DNA of 64,000 bases from G963704535 sp963704535 (lineage in GTDB: Bacteria > Chloroflexota > Chloroflexia > Chloroflexales > Roseiflexaceae): the NCBI GenBank assembly GCA_963704535.1, contig OY969916.1, positions 4,402,001 through 4,466,000 on the forward strand. The letters run 5' to 3'. This document shows positions 48,815 through 57,526 of the stretch, piece after piece (within the stretch, counting starts at the first letter, position 1; each line of letters opens with the position of its first letter). The position numbers and the translations under genes were made by a program. The notes beneath the pieces were generated by a model. It had not been told where the DNA came from. It saw only the letters and a list, made by a program, of their open reading frames with translations, and ran no database searches.

Positions 48815-49450
48815 ATGCAGACCCCCTCTTTCTCACAGCGGGGGAGCAACCTCGACAGTTCCGGCAGGATCAGAGCGGCTGGCTGGGCCATAGCAAGGCT
48901 GGCGCTGCGCTCTTTGACGCGCGCCTCGAAGAGAATGATGGTCATGTGAAATTTCTCCTTGTACCCTGGCTACGTATCCAGTCCAACCTCCGGAGGGGAC
49001 GCCAAAGGAGTGAGCAGGCCGCAGCAAAAAACCACAGCCCACGATCGGAAACCGCGATCGGCACGCCTTGCCGCGCACGGTGACGCCGCCCCGATCAGGC
49101 GGTACATGTCTATCTCACTCTCAACTAACCATTGGGAAACATGCGAGGACGCAAGCGATCTGAGTACCCCTTTGCCTGCGCAGCGCCATCTTACATGGAT
49201 TACGCACGCTGTCAAGCCTGCTCATCATGCAGAGCGAGCTGTATAGCCTGCGCACCTTCACTTCGATGGCGACATCTCCTCAATTACTTCCCACAGAAAG
49301 GAGGAGCGAGCGAGCAGGATGGTGCCAGGCGGTGCGTCGTCAGGCTCGATACCTTCGCCGTGCCACTCATCCACTCCAGTCTACGGCGAAGGGTTCTACA
49401 CTTGCAATGCACGGAGACTGCACGGGAGCAGCACTTGAGGAGCACGTATC
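48815..49450. other. spacer between integrase and small-gene block
   Basis: No recognisable gene. Short frames on both strands lack codon bias and ribosome binding sites. Confidence 0.45.
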
Positions 49451-49870
49451 GTGAAACAACAAACAGCCGATACCTGCATGTTTGGCACGCTGGCTGCCGC
49501 GACCACGATCGATGCGATTGTGCAGGATCGCAACAAGCGCCGCACCCTGCCAGCACGCAAGATCGAGCCCAACTGGACCTGGCCGAGGTTGTCGTGGGGA
49601 TGCGCTCTGCCTGCTGGCCGCAGGCAGAGCGCCCGGCTTGGAAGCGATGATCGCGCCATGTACGAGCGATCGGTTGCCCTCAGTTTTGTGATCGACGGCA
49701 CACTGATTATCCTCTGGCAACTCTGGCGCACCTACACGCGCCTGACCAAGCACATCCACGCCTTAGAGCAGACGATTGAGGGAAGTGATGCCCACCGCCA
49801 GCGACCGCCAGAAACCCTGGCCCCGCTACGCTGGACAGGCGCGCCAGCGGGCCGAGGAGACCGCAACTAA
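49451..49870 (+). CDS. hypothetical protein, possible membrane segment
   Basis: 139 residues from a GTG codon after GAGGAGCACG. One hydrophobic stretch VALSFVIDGTLIILWQLW near residue 78. The last 27 residues overlap the next gene in another frame, so the true end may be earlier. Not recognised. Confidence 0.35.
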   Translation: MKQQTADTCMFGTLAAATTIDAIVQDRNKRRTLPARKIEPNWTWPRLSWGCALPAGRRQSARLGSDDRAMYERSVALSFVIDGTLIILWQLWRTYTRLTKHIHALEQTIEGSDAHRQRPPETLAPLRWTGAPAGRGDRN

Positions 49871-50123
49871 TTACGCCGAACTACTCCAGCAGACCATGCA
49901 TATGTTGGAGCGCATCCAGGATGTGGCCTATGACAATCCCGCGCTGGTGGCTCAGTTGGCGATTCAGGCCCAACGCGACGTGGCGCTAACGATCGCTGCG
50001 TTCGCCAGCATCAAGACCTGGATGGTCCAGGCCAAACAGGGACGCGAACAAGCCGAGGAGGGTGGGGCGATCTCACAAGAACAGCTCTGCCTTTCGTGGG
50101 CAGATGAGAGCAAGAAGGCTTGA
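49788..50123 (+). CDS. hypothetical helical protein
   Basis: 111 residues from MPTASDRQKPWPRYAGQARQ after GAGGGAAGTG. Mostly alpha-helical and charged (LLQQTMHMLERIQDVAYDNP). Not recognised; part of the element's small-gene block. Confidence 0.5.
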   Translation: MPTASDRQKPWPRYAGQARQRAEETATNYAELLQQTMHMLERIQDVAYDNPALVAQLAIQAQRDVALTIAAFASIKTWMVQAKQGREQAEEGGAISQEQLCLSWADESKKA

Positions 50124-50191
50124 TAGGGGAGAAGACGCCACCAGCTTCACGGGGAGGGTATTGGTGGCGCTATATCGGAGGCGAGAGGAAG

Positions 50192-50551
50192 ATGACCATG
50201 ACCCATCAGAGGAAGTGGGGCCGGGATCTCACATCCGAGCAGATTCGTGCCACCACCGAGGCGCTCAGGCAACGCCGACCGCTCGACGCCGAGAGGTTGC
50301 TGGCAGCTCGAAACCTGCTGTTGCGCGGCGGCTGGTGGCTTGAGGACGATGGCGTGCTCCACTTCGTCAGTGGTGTGACTGTTTCCGAGCGCTGCTCTTG
50401 CCAGGAGGGCAACTTTATTCTCTGTCTGCATCTGCTCGCGGTGCAGATCCTAGCGGCGCTGCCCGTTCGACGGCGCCCTCCGCTCCTCAACGCTGGTTGG
50501 CCGAGAGCAATCCGCAGGCGCGCTGGGCGCCACAAGGAGGTAACACGATGA
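50192..50551 (+). CDS. small SWIM zinc-finger protein
   Basis: 119 residues from MTMTHQRKWGRDLTSEQIRA after GAGAGGAAG. It holds CSCQEGNFILCLH, which fits the SWIM pattern CxCx8CxH, preceded by the beta-strands VLHFVSGVTVSERCSC expected of the fold. SWIM fingers bind DNA or proteins and occur beside recombination and replication factors. It lies directly before the replication module. Confidence 0.65.
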   Translation: MTMTHQRKWGRDLTSEQIRATTEALRQRRPLDAERLLAARNLLLRGGWWLEDDGVLHFVSGVTVSERCSCQEGNFILCLHLLAVQILAALPVRRRPPLLNAGWPRAIRRRAGRHKEVTR

Positions 50552-50651
50552 CGGCTTCAGTGTGATCACCCGAAACGCCGCAGCCGGGAGCGCTGGCATC
50601 GCCCCCGGCCGCATGTCGGACCATCCTTGTGTCTTCTAGAGAGGTTTCACC

Positions 50652-51702
50652 ATGGTCCTCACAGGCTATTCTACCACATCCGCAGTGACAGGAACAGTCC
50701 CATCGTACATCTCGATTCCGACCGTCGAACTGGTGCGCTCCTACCTCTGCTCGTACCCCGCCGGCGCGCTCATCGACGTGACTGTCCGCAGCTTGGCCGA
50801 AATCATTGGACGGGGCAAGCGTGCCTGGGGCGCGATCTCGCCAGCTCTCAAGCGCCTCGAACGTGACGGCTACATCGCTTGTCTGCCGACCTCATCCGGC
50901 ACATTAGTGGAAGTCCTCAAGAGCGATCAAGTGTCTGATCGCCCACAGCGAGCATCTCGAAGCGATCAGTGTGCTGATCGCTCCAAGGTGCCCGCCGCTG
51001 CCTCTGCTGAGACGATCATGGCTCCGTTATCGGATGAAACGGTTCCTGGAAGCGATCAGCAGCGTGATCGGCATGTTTGCCCCATCCCAATGCGATCAAC
51101 ACCTTGATCGCACAGAAGTATATGGTACTTCTCCTGGTTGGAATCAGCAGCAGCAGCAGCATGCGCGCGCATGCGAGAACGAGAAAAGCGAACCGGAGCC
51201 AGCGGCGACACCAGCGGGAATCACCGCCGGCGAGTGGGCCAAGATCCACGCCACCGCTCCGGCGTACACGGAGACGGATCTCCTTCGTGACTTGGGCAAG
51301 CTGGCGACCCGTGGTGGAATTGGCAACCCAGTTGGCCTAATCATCGCTGCGTTGCGTGCTGACGAGCCGATCTACAGCCGGCAGGAGTTGCAGGAGCGGG
51401 CGGCCACTCTGGCGCCACCACCACCCGAACTAGCACTCGACGCTCGCCCTGCTGCTCCACACCAGCAGCAACGGCGTGGTCGCCGAGTCGATGTCGAACG
51501 GCACATCGAGGCCCCACCCGTGTCCGAGGAGGATCTCGAACAGGCCGCCGTCCTGGAGGCGCGCGTGCGTAGGCTCGCGCCAGCAGATGCCGATGACCAG
51601 GACATCGGCGTCCTGATTGTGGCGCTATCGAGCGGCGCGACCGAACTCCGATGCCCTTGCCCAGATGGAGGCCCAGCGGGCTGTCCGAGCGGCCCAGCCT
51701 AG
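50652..51702 (+). CDS. winged-helix replication-initiator-like protein, one-base frameshift
   Basis: N-terminal winged helix (residues about 15-90: IPTVELVRSYLCSYPAGALI, TVRSLAEIIGRGKRAWGAIS, ALKRLERDGYIACLP). A polar linker follows, then a C-terminal half (GITAGEWAKIHATAPAYTET, LGKLATRGGIGNPVGLIIAA). The first frame stops at 51,107 and the second runs to 51,702; one surplus base near 51,085 restores 349 residues. Four 22-bp palindromes lie inside the linker-coding part, and a DnaC-like loader gene follows 17 bases later. By analogy with DnaD/lambda O plus DnaC/P pairs I infer a replication initiator. Confidence 0.6.
50922..51112. promoter_or_regulatory. four iteron-like 22-bp palindromes inside the initiator gene
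   Basis: AGCGATCA-N6-TGATCGCT type sites start at 50,922, 50,961, 51,051 and 51,091. Arms match for 7-8 bases and the spacer is always six. Starts are 39, 90 and 40 apart, so they form two pairs. A half site (ACGATCA) sits at 51,012. Just downstream AGAAGTA-TATGG-TACTTCT (51,114-51,132) is another palindrome. A dimeric helix-turn-helix protein would fit such sites. Confidence 0.8.
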
Positions 51703-51719
51703 CAGTGACGAGGTGTTCA

Positions 51720-52556
51720 ATGCCCTCCGACAGCACACTCGCGAACGGGCTCGACGATAAGATGCGCCGCATCGCAATGAGCGACCTGCTGATGCTCAAA
51801 GGGGCCGCTGGCGACGCCGATGTCACCTGCGATGATGAGGCCGCGCAGCCCGCCGCACCAGCCTGCGAGTGCTGCAATGGACTGGGCTGGTACAAGGACG
51901 AGCGCGCACACTTTGGCGATCCCAACTTCGGCGTGCTGTTTCCCTGCCAGTGCAAGCTGGAGCAGAAAGCCGAACAGGTGCGGCGTGACCTGCTGCTGCG
52001 CAGCAATCTGGGCGATTTTGCCCACAAGACCTTCGCCACCTTCAGCCGGTTTGTGCCAAGGGTCGAGCCGGCCTATAGCCGTGCTGCGGCCTTCGCCAGG
52101 CACCCAGAGGGCTGGTTCATCCTGTTCGGCACCTATGGCTCTGGCAAGACACACCTGGCCGCCGCGATAGCCAACGAGTTGCTCTCTCGCAAGCTGGCGA
52201 TCTATTTCGCCATCGTCCCGGATCTGCTCGACCACCTGCGCGTGACCTTCAAGCCCGACTCGACCCTCGACTACGACGAGCTGTTCGACCGCATCAAGAG
52301 TGTCGCAGTGCTGTTTCTGGACGATCTGGGCACCGAGAACGGAACACCCTGGGCGAAAGAGAAGCTGTTCCAACTAATCAACCACCGCTACAACACCAAG
52401 CTACCGACCGTGATCACCAGCAACCGCGCGCCCACTGACCTGGACCCACGCATCTACTCACGCCTGTGTGACCCGGAGCTGGGCGAGCCGATCCTGATCG
52501 AGGCCGGCGATTACCGGAGGCGCAAGCAACTCGCAAGTGCAGAGAACAAAGGTTGA
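51720..52556 (+). CDS. DnaC/IstB-like helicase loader ATPase
   Basis: 278 residues. The start MPSDSTLANGLDDKMRRIAM follows GAGGTG. A zinc-binding block CECCNGLGWYKDE ... PCQC (residues about 45-78) precedes the AAA+ core: Walker A GTYGSGKTHL near 140, Walker B VLFLDDLG near 200 and sensor 1 VITSNRAP near 232. Such proteins load the replicative helicase at an origin. It follows the initiator-like gene. Confidence 0.88.
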   Translation: MPSDSTLANGLDDKMRRIAMSDLLMLKGAAGDADVTCDDEAAQPAAPACECCNGLGWYKDERAHFGDPNFGVLFPCQCKLEQKAEQVRRDLLLRSNLGDFAHKTFATFSRFVPRVEPAYSRAAAFARHPEGWFILFGTYGSGKTHLAAAIANELLSRKLAIYFAIVPDLLDHLRVTFKPDSTLDYDELFDRIKSVAVLFLDDLGTENGTPWAKEKLFQLINHRYNTKLPTVITSNRAPTDLDPRIYSRLCDPELGEPILIEAGDYRRRKQLASAENKG

Positions 52557-52822
52557 GATGCGAGAGGTCCAAGAAGCCCAGGTCTCCAGCGCACACTTGG
52601 ACACGTTGAAAGCGACGCCGGTAACACCGTGTTCACAGAAACACGTGCCGAGGTCTATGATTTGCTCGCGTCGCCCTTTGCCGAGCCGTTGCGTGAACTG
52701 CTCACGGTGGCGTGGGCCAGGGCCGCACCAGTGCAGGCGTGGGTCAGAGCCGCGCCGTAGCAGGAGAGTTCCAACCGTCGTGCTGTTCGCCATTAACATC
52801 ACCATCACAGGAGTTGACAACC

Positions 52823-53224
52823 ATGACCACAACCCGGAACGGAACCGCCACGACATCGACGCCGACCGCGACCATGCCCGATCTGGGCGCCGTTCTGCTG
52901 GCCGCAGAGTCGAGCGGCCAACTCCCTCCCGACGCCTGGCCGGCACTGCGGAAATTTCTGCTGACACTGGCCGACGCGCAGGCCAGCGACAAGCTGAATC
53001 TGGTCGGCGCCCAAATCGAAGCGGCGACCGGGCCACTGCGAACGCTGATATTGGCGCGCCAGGTGTATGAGCAAGCGCGCCTGGCGCTGGATGCCGGCTA
53101 TGCGGCTATCACGCAGGCCGGCGCAGATCCCACCCAGATCGCCGAGGCGGCTGGTTCACTCGCGGCCCTTGCCGACGACCTGGCCGGGCGGGCGCAGCAG
53201 CTCGCCGAGCTACAGCAGTCCTGA
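52823..53224 (+). CDS. hypothetical helical protein
   Basis: 133 residues from MTTTRNGTATTSTPTATMPD after AGGAG. A Thr-rich head, then helices AWPALRKFLLTLADAQASDK and AGSLAALADDLAGRAQQLAE. Not recognised. Ten bases before the peptidase gene, so probably in one transcript with it. Confidence 0.55.
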   Translation: MTTTRNGTATTSTPTATMPDLGAVLLAAESSGQLPPDAWPALRKFLLTLADAQASDKLNLVGAQIEAATGPLRTLILARQVYEQARLALDAGYAAITQAGADPTQIAEAAGSLAALADDLAGRAQQLAELQQS

Positions 53225-53234
53225 AAGTACACCG

Positions 53235-55235
53235 ATGCGCCGCATTGCTGCCTACATCCTTCCCCTGATCCTGTTTGTGCTGGCCGAGCTGCCGGCAGCA
53301 TCGGTGCGCGCTGCTGCCGTTCCGCCGCTGGCTGTGCGTGTGTCGCGTCCCGGCATCGTCACCGTGACCGACGCGATGCTTGCACAGGCAGGCTGGCCGC
53401 TGCCGCTCCCGCGCTCGCGCGTGGCCCTTAGCCGTCACGGGCAGCTCCTCCCGCTCGCTGATACTGGCTCTGGCTTCGCCTTCGTCGGAGTGCCCAGCCA
53501 GTCGCGCTGGACCAGTGAGGCGGTTTACTGGCTGTCGATCGCCGAAGGACCAGCGCCACGGGCCCCGCTCCCGGCCCGGCTGCCCACCCCGCTCTCCTGG
53601 GAGATCGATCAGCTCTATGAGCGGCACCAGGCGACCGCACGCGGCGACTCGTGGTGGGCGGGCGAACTGCGCGGCGCCCAGACCCTCAGTGCCACGCTCC
53701 CCCTGCCCGATGGGCTGCCGGCCGGCACGCCGCTCCAGCTCCAGATGCGAGCCACGCAGGCCCGCAGCGGCCATAGCGTTTCTGTCTCAGTGGGCGGGCA
53801 GCTCGTGGGCGTCGTCACCTGGAGTGATGGGGCTGGGGGCGCACAGGTCGTCACAGGGACGGTCAGCCTCCCCGCCCAGCCGGCCGGGCCGCTGCGCGTC
53901 GAACTGGCCCTGGCCTCTATTGGTGACACCATCCTGGTAGATAGCCTGGCCCTTCCGACCGTCTTTCCGCCAGCAGAGCCGATCGCCATCGCCGAACCGG
54001 CCCCGGCAGTGCCGCTGCCAGGCGACCTCGCCGGCGCCGACCTGCTGATCGTCACCCATGCGGCCTTCCGGCCCGCACTCGACCCCCTGATCGCCGCCCA
54101 CACCAGCCTGGGCCGGCGCGTGGTGGTTGCCGATGTGCAAGCGGCCTACGATGCCTACAGCTTCGGCGAGCGCGACCCGGAGGCAATCAGGCAGCTCGTT
54201 CGCCAGACGCGACCAGGCGCGGTGCTGCTGATCGGCCTGGGCACGGTCGCGCTGCGCCAGGAGGGACCGGCGCGGCCGACGTTCATCCCGCCGTACCTCA
54301 TCCGCGACGTGCGTGATGGGGAGACGAACTGCGACACCTGCTACACGCGCCTGAACGCCGGTGATCCCACCGCGCAGTTGATCCCGGACCTGCCGATCGG
54401 CCGCTTCCCGGTCACGACGCTGGCCGAGGCTGAGATCGTCGTCGCCAAGACCGTCGCACACCTCACTGCCCCGCCGGCGGGTGTCTGGCGCTCGCGGGCG
54501 CTGATCCTCGCGGATAATGATGAGCAACTCGACGGCACGCCTGACCCGGCGGGTGATTTCACCGCCACAGCCGAGGCGGGCCTGGCCACGCTACCTGCTG
54601 GCCTGGCGGTGACGCGCCTGTACTACGCCCCCAACCTGGCGGCACCGAGTGGATCGTTTGAGCCAGACGTGGCACGGCTGCGCTGCCGGATGTTTCGGCT
54701 GCTCGACGGCGGGCGGGCCTCAGAGAGTGCCTGTGGGGCTGTGGACGCGGCGCAGAGCGGGGTGGCGCTGTGGATCTACGTCGGCCACGGCTCGATGTGG
54801 CAGTGGGCCAGCACAACCCCGCAGGCGCCGGTGCCGTACCTCTGGTATCTGTATGATGCCGACAGCCGGCGCAATGGTGATCGGCTCCCAATCCTGCTCT
54901 CGATGACCTGCCTGTCGGGCGACTTCGCCAACCCGGTCTTGCAGTCCAATGATGAGCGGCTTGTGCTCAAGGCCGGCGGTGGGGTGATCGCCAGCATCAG
55001 CTCCAGCGGCGAAGGGGTCAACACCGGCCACGCCCGTCTGCTGCGCGGGATGCTGGCACGCCTGTACGCGGCTTCTGGTGATCGCACCTTGGGCACGGCG
55101 CACCTGGCCGGGCTAGAGGGGCTCTATGGCGCTACGCCCGATCTGGCTTTCGCGTTCGCGCTGCTCGGCGACCCTCTGGTTACGGCCCCGTTCGTTCCCG
55201 TGTCCTCGGTCTCGCTCCCGCTGGTGCAGCGATGA
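53235..55235 (+). CDS. gingipain-type (C25) secreted cysteine peptidase
   Basis: 666 residues. Signal peptide MRRIAAYILPLILFVLAELP at the start. The C25 caspase-like core begins near residue 270 (DLLIVTHAAFRPALDPLIAA, RPGAVLLIGLGTVAL). The probable catalytic His is in IYVGHGSMW (near 516) and the Cys in LSMTCLSGDF (near 558). The C-terminus ends SVSLPLVQR. Its stop overlaps the next start as ATGA. Target unknown. Confidence 0.88.
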   Translation: MRRIAAYILPLILFVLAELPAASVRAAAVPPLAVRVSRPGIVTVTDAMLAQAGWPLPLPRSRVALSRHGQLLPLADTGSGFAFVGVPSQSRWTSEAVYWLSIAEGPAPRAPLPARLPTPLSWEIDQLYERHQATARGDSWWAGELRGAQTLSATLPLPDGLPAGTPLQLQMRATQARSGHSVSVSVGGQLVGVVTWSDGAGGAQVVTGTVSLPAQPAGPLRVELALASIGDTILVDSLALPTVFPPAEPIAIAEPAPAVPLPGDLAGADLLIVTHAAFRPALDPLIAAHTSLGRRVVVADVQAAYDAYSFGERDPEAIRQLVRQTRPGAVLLIGLGTVALRQEGPARPTFIPPYLIRDVRDGETNCDTCYTRLNAGDPTAQLIPDLPIGRFPVTTLAEAEIVVAKTVAHLTAPPAGVWRSRALILADNDEQLDGTPDPAGDFTATAEAGLATLPAGLAVTRLYYAPNLAAPSGSFEPDVARLRCRMFRLLDGGRASESACGAVDAAQSGVALWIYVGHGSMWQWASTTPQAPVPYLWYLYDADSRRNGDRLPILLSMTCLSGDFANPVLQSNDERLVLKAGGGVIASISSSGEGVNTGHARLLRGMLARLYAASGDRTLGTAHLAGLEGLYGATPDLAFAFALLGDPLVTAPFVPVSSVSLPLVQR

Positions 55236-56038
55236 CGGGCGACCGGCGCTACATGGAAGGAGTTGTGGTCGTTACCACGACCGAGCGGGCGTCGCGCGTC
55301 AAACAGCGCTTCCTTACGGGAAACGTTTCCGCGCGTGTCTTGCCGGTGCAGGATGGCCCGGCCTGGCCTCAGCTTCGCCCGCCGCTCATTCTCGACACGA
55401 TCGATATGCCGGTGGAGATGTTGGTGGCTCTGCTGGCGAATCCGCCAGTGATCAAGCGGTCGTCCGCATCAGTGGTCGACCAGGCGCCCACTGCACAGCC
55501 CAGGACGTTGCCAGCGACACGAGCGACGATGTTGAGGGAGCATGTCGAGCTGGTGCCAATCGGCGCGCTGGCTGATCCCCGTGATTGGCGCACGCTGCGG
55601 CTGCTGATGCTCTGCCCGGCGGTGCGGCTGATTAGCGCTGATGATCTCTCGTTGGTGCGGCGCTGGGCATACCACTTGTCCAGCACGCTCCCGCCGCGGC
55701 GCCGGGCCTCTGAGCCGGCCTGTCTGTTCGCGCCACCGTCGCCGCTGCCCATGCAGCAGGCTGCTCAATCGGTCCTGCGCGACCCGCTTCTGCTGCCGTT
55801 GCTGGCGGCTTTGCTGAGTTGCCCGACCTATGCGGCGATTGCCGCGCGCTGCGGCGTGTCTGATTCGCAGTTATCCCGCAGGCTTCGTGTTGTTCGGACC
55901 GCGTTGGGGCTGCCTGCTGGTGATCGGTCTCGCCCTGCCCCCGCCGACCTGGCGCGGATGATCCTTGAGTATCTGAGCGCGGATTCTCCGCTTGCATCGC
56001 AGCAGGCTCACCAGGGCCACCCAGCGCCACGCTGCTAG
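55232..56038 (+). CDS. helix-turn-helix protein coupled to the peptidase
   Basis: 268 residues. The N-terminal part resembles a degenerate receiver-like fold. A C-terminal LuxR/sigma-like HTH covers LLSCPTYAAIAARCGVSDSQ and LSRRLRVVRTALGLP (about 195-235). The ATG overlaps the peptidase stop by ATGA, so expression is coupled. It may be the regulator of this cluster. Confidence 0.6.
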   Translation: MTGDRRYMEGVVVVTTTERASRVKQRFLTGNVSARVLPVQDGPAWPQLRPPLILDTIDMPVEMLVALLANPPVIKRSSASVVDQAPTAQPRTLPATRATMLREHVELVPIGALADPRDWRTLRLLMLCPAVRLISADDLSLVRRWAYHLSSTLPPRRRASEPACLFAPPSPLPMQQAAQSVLRDPLLLPLLAALLSCPTYAAIAARCGVSDSQLSRRLRVVRTALGLPAGDRSRPAPADLARMILEYLSADSPLASQQAHQGHPAPRC

Positions 56039-56514
56039 ACGAATCCCCTGAAATCGTCCTACCCCTTAGCCGCAGCGCCCCGCAAACATAATCCGGATCT
56101 CATCGCCATATCTGACGATGCTGGCCACGGCCGCCATCGCCGAACATGGCGATGCTGAGGAGTGGCACGGCCGCTGCCCTCCACCCGCCGGCGACCCCTG
56201 TGGACCTGCTCATATGACAGTTGACATTTTTGGGAAGATGGCTACTACGGAAATACCGCATTAGAAAGCCAAAATCGGCCTGTTATGCTTGATTTGGGAA
56301 ATGGCTTTCTTGGCTTTCTAATGCCAAAAAAGGCAAGTAGGGAGGGGGGAAGTATTTCTTCCCAAGGATGTCAACTGTCTTGTGAGCAGCTCCACCCTGG
56401 TACTTTAGAGGGCGACCCCTGGTACTTTTTGATCGCGATCTGACAGTTAGCACCTGATCAGGAAGGGCATGTCGCTGGTATGCTTGGCATAGAAACTATG
56501 ACGCGAGGTGTGCA
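56039..56514. other. intergenic region around the MITE-like element
   Basis: Outside the palindromic element it holds a GCCATCGCCGAACATGGCGATG-like hairpin near 56,140 and a direct repeat CCTGGTACTTT twice near 56,396 and 56,418. No gene is seen. Confidence 0.5.
56206..56389. mobile_element. MITE-like palindromic element
   Basis: Terminal inverted repeats of 33 bp at 56,206-56,238 and 56,357-56,389 match at about 27 positions (CTGCTCA...GACAGTTGACAT...GGGAAGA). Inside lie perfect 15-bp inner arms, GCATTAGAAAGCCAA at 56,258-56,272 and its complement at 56,310-56,324. It is 184 bp, non-coding and AT-richer than its surroundings. No transposase is nearby. Confidence 0.78.
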
Positions 56515-56919
56515 ATGCAAGTGCTTGTCTACGCTGATGGACTGGCGCAGGAATGGAAGGATCTGATCGGGGCGCAGGGCCACGAGGCCACGCTGCTGCC
56601 GCTGGGCGCTCCAGCACCAGACAAGGCGGCCGATGTGTGCCTGGTAGCTGTCTCGGACCCGCTGGCCGAGCGGTTCTGGATGAGGGAGCTGACAACACCG
56701 TTTTTGCTTGTGACCAATGTGGTCAGCCAGGCGCAGGTGCTATGCGGTCGCGTCCCGTTCCTACGCCTGATCTGTCACCCATCGCGCGCCGCGAGCGCGC
56801 TGGGCGATATGCTCCACATGGCGCGCGAAATACAGGCCGGGGTGGCGGCCTTTGGGCCGCTGAGTGGCCCGGTGCAGCCGGCCGAGCGCGAGCGGGGAGG
56901 GCCGCATGCGATCAACTGA
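56515..56919 (+). CDS. receiver-like protein lacking the phospho-aspartate
   Basis: 134 residues. VLVYADGLAQEWKDLIGAQG opens like a response regulator, but the segment that should hold the phosphorylated Asp reads ADVCLVAVSDP, with no Asp at the expected strand end. Probably a non-phosphorylated pseudo-receiver. It overlaps the next gene by 14 bases. Confidence 0.5.
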   Translation: MQVLVYADGLAQEWKDLIGAQGHEATLLPLGAPAPDKAADVCLVAVSDPLAERFWMRELTTPFLLVTNVVSQAQVLCGRVPFLRLICHPSRAASALGDMLHMAREIQAGVAAFGPLSGPVQPAERERGGPHAIN

Positions 56920-57526
56920 CGTGCTCCTTAGCGTGGCGACGCTGCTGGAGCAGTGCGCGACCCAGCGCGCCGGCGAGGTCGTCTCGCCCTATGAAGATGA
57001 TGCGGTACGCCTGACGCGCATGCTTCAGGCCGAGGCGGCGGGTCGCGAGCTGATGGCGGCACTGGTGCGAGAGGACCCCTACCCGGATATGAGTCTGGGC
57101 GCGGTGCTGCGCCGCCTGGTCGGCTACCTCCAGACCGTGCTGACCGCCTCAACCCCAGATGAGCAAATCGCGCCGTTACTGACTGTGCGTGGGCACCAGG
57201 TTGCCCTCGATGCTGGAGGGAGCAGCCTGCTGCGCGACGCGGCGATCTTGCTAGTGCTGACTGCCTGCGACGATGGGGCGCGAAACATTGATGTGCGGCT
57301 TGAGCGGGAGCCGGGTGGCGGGGCGCGATTGGAGATCGAGAGCGACCGGCCGGGGGTGACGGCAGAACTGCCGATCCTCCAGTCGCTCCAGGCCACGATT
57401 ATCAGGCGTGGCGGCAGGTGGCAGACAGGGTGCGCCGCGCACGGTTCGAGTTGGATTGTCGATATTGCTATTCCGGCACCCCTCATCGGTGTAGCCGGTC
57501 AAGGGGAGGTTGTTCATGGCTCATAG
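56906..57526 (+). CDS. degenerate histidine-kinase-like protein
   Basis: 206 residues from MRSTDVLLSVATLLEQCATQ after GGGAGGG. A helical half is followed by an ATPase-like half (DAAILLVLTACDDGARNIDV, GGGARLEIESDRPGV, WIVDIAIPAPL) that lacks a clear N box Asn and the G1 DxGxG motif. I infer a HATPase fold that has lost ATP binding. Confidence 0.45.
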   Translation: MRSTDVLLSVATLLEQCATQRAGEVVSPYEDDAVRLTRMLQAEAAGRELMAALVREDPYPDMSLGAVLRRLVGYLQTVLTASTPDEQIAPLLTVRGHQVALDAGGSSLLRDAAILLVLTACDDGARNIDVRLEREPGGGARLEIESDRPGVTAELPILQSLQATIIRRGGRWQTGCAAHGSSWIVDIAIPAPLIGVAGQGEVVHGS

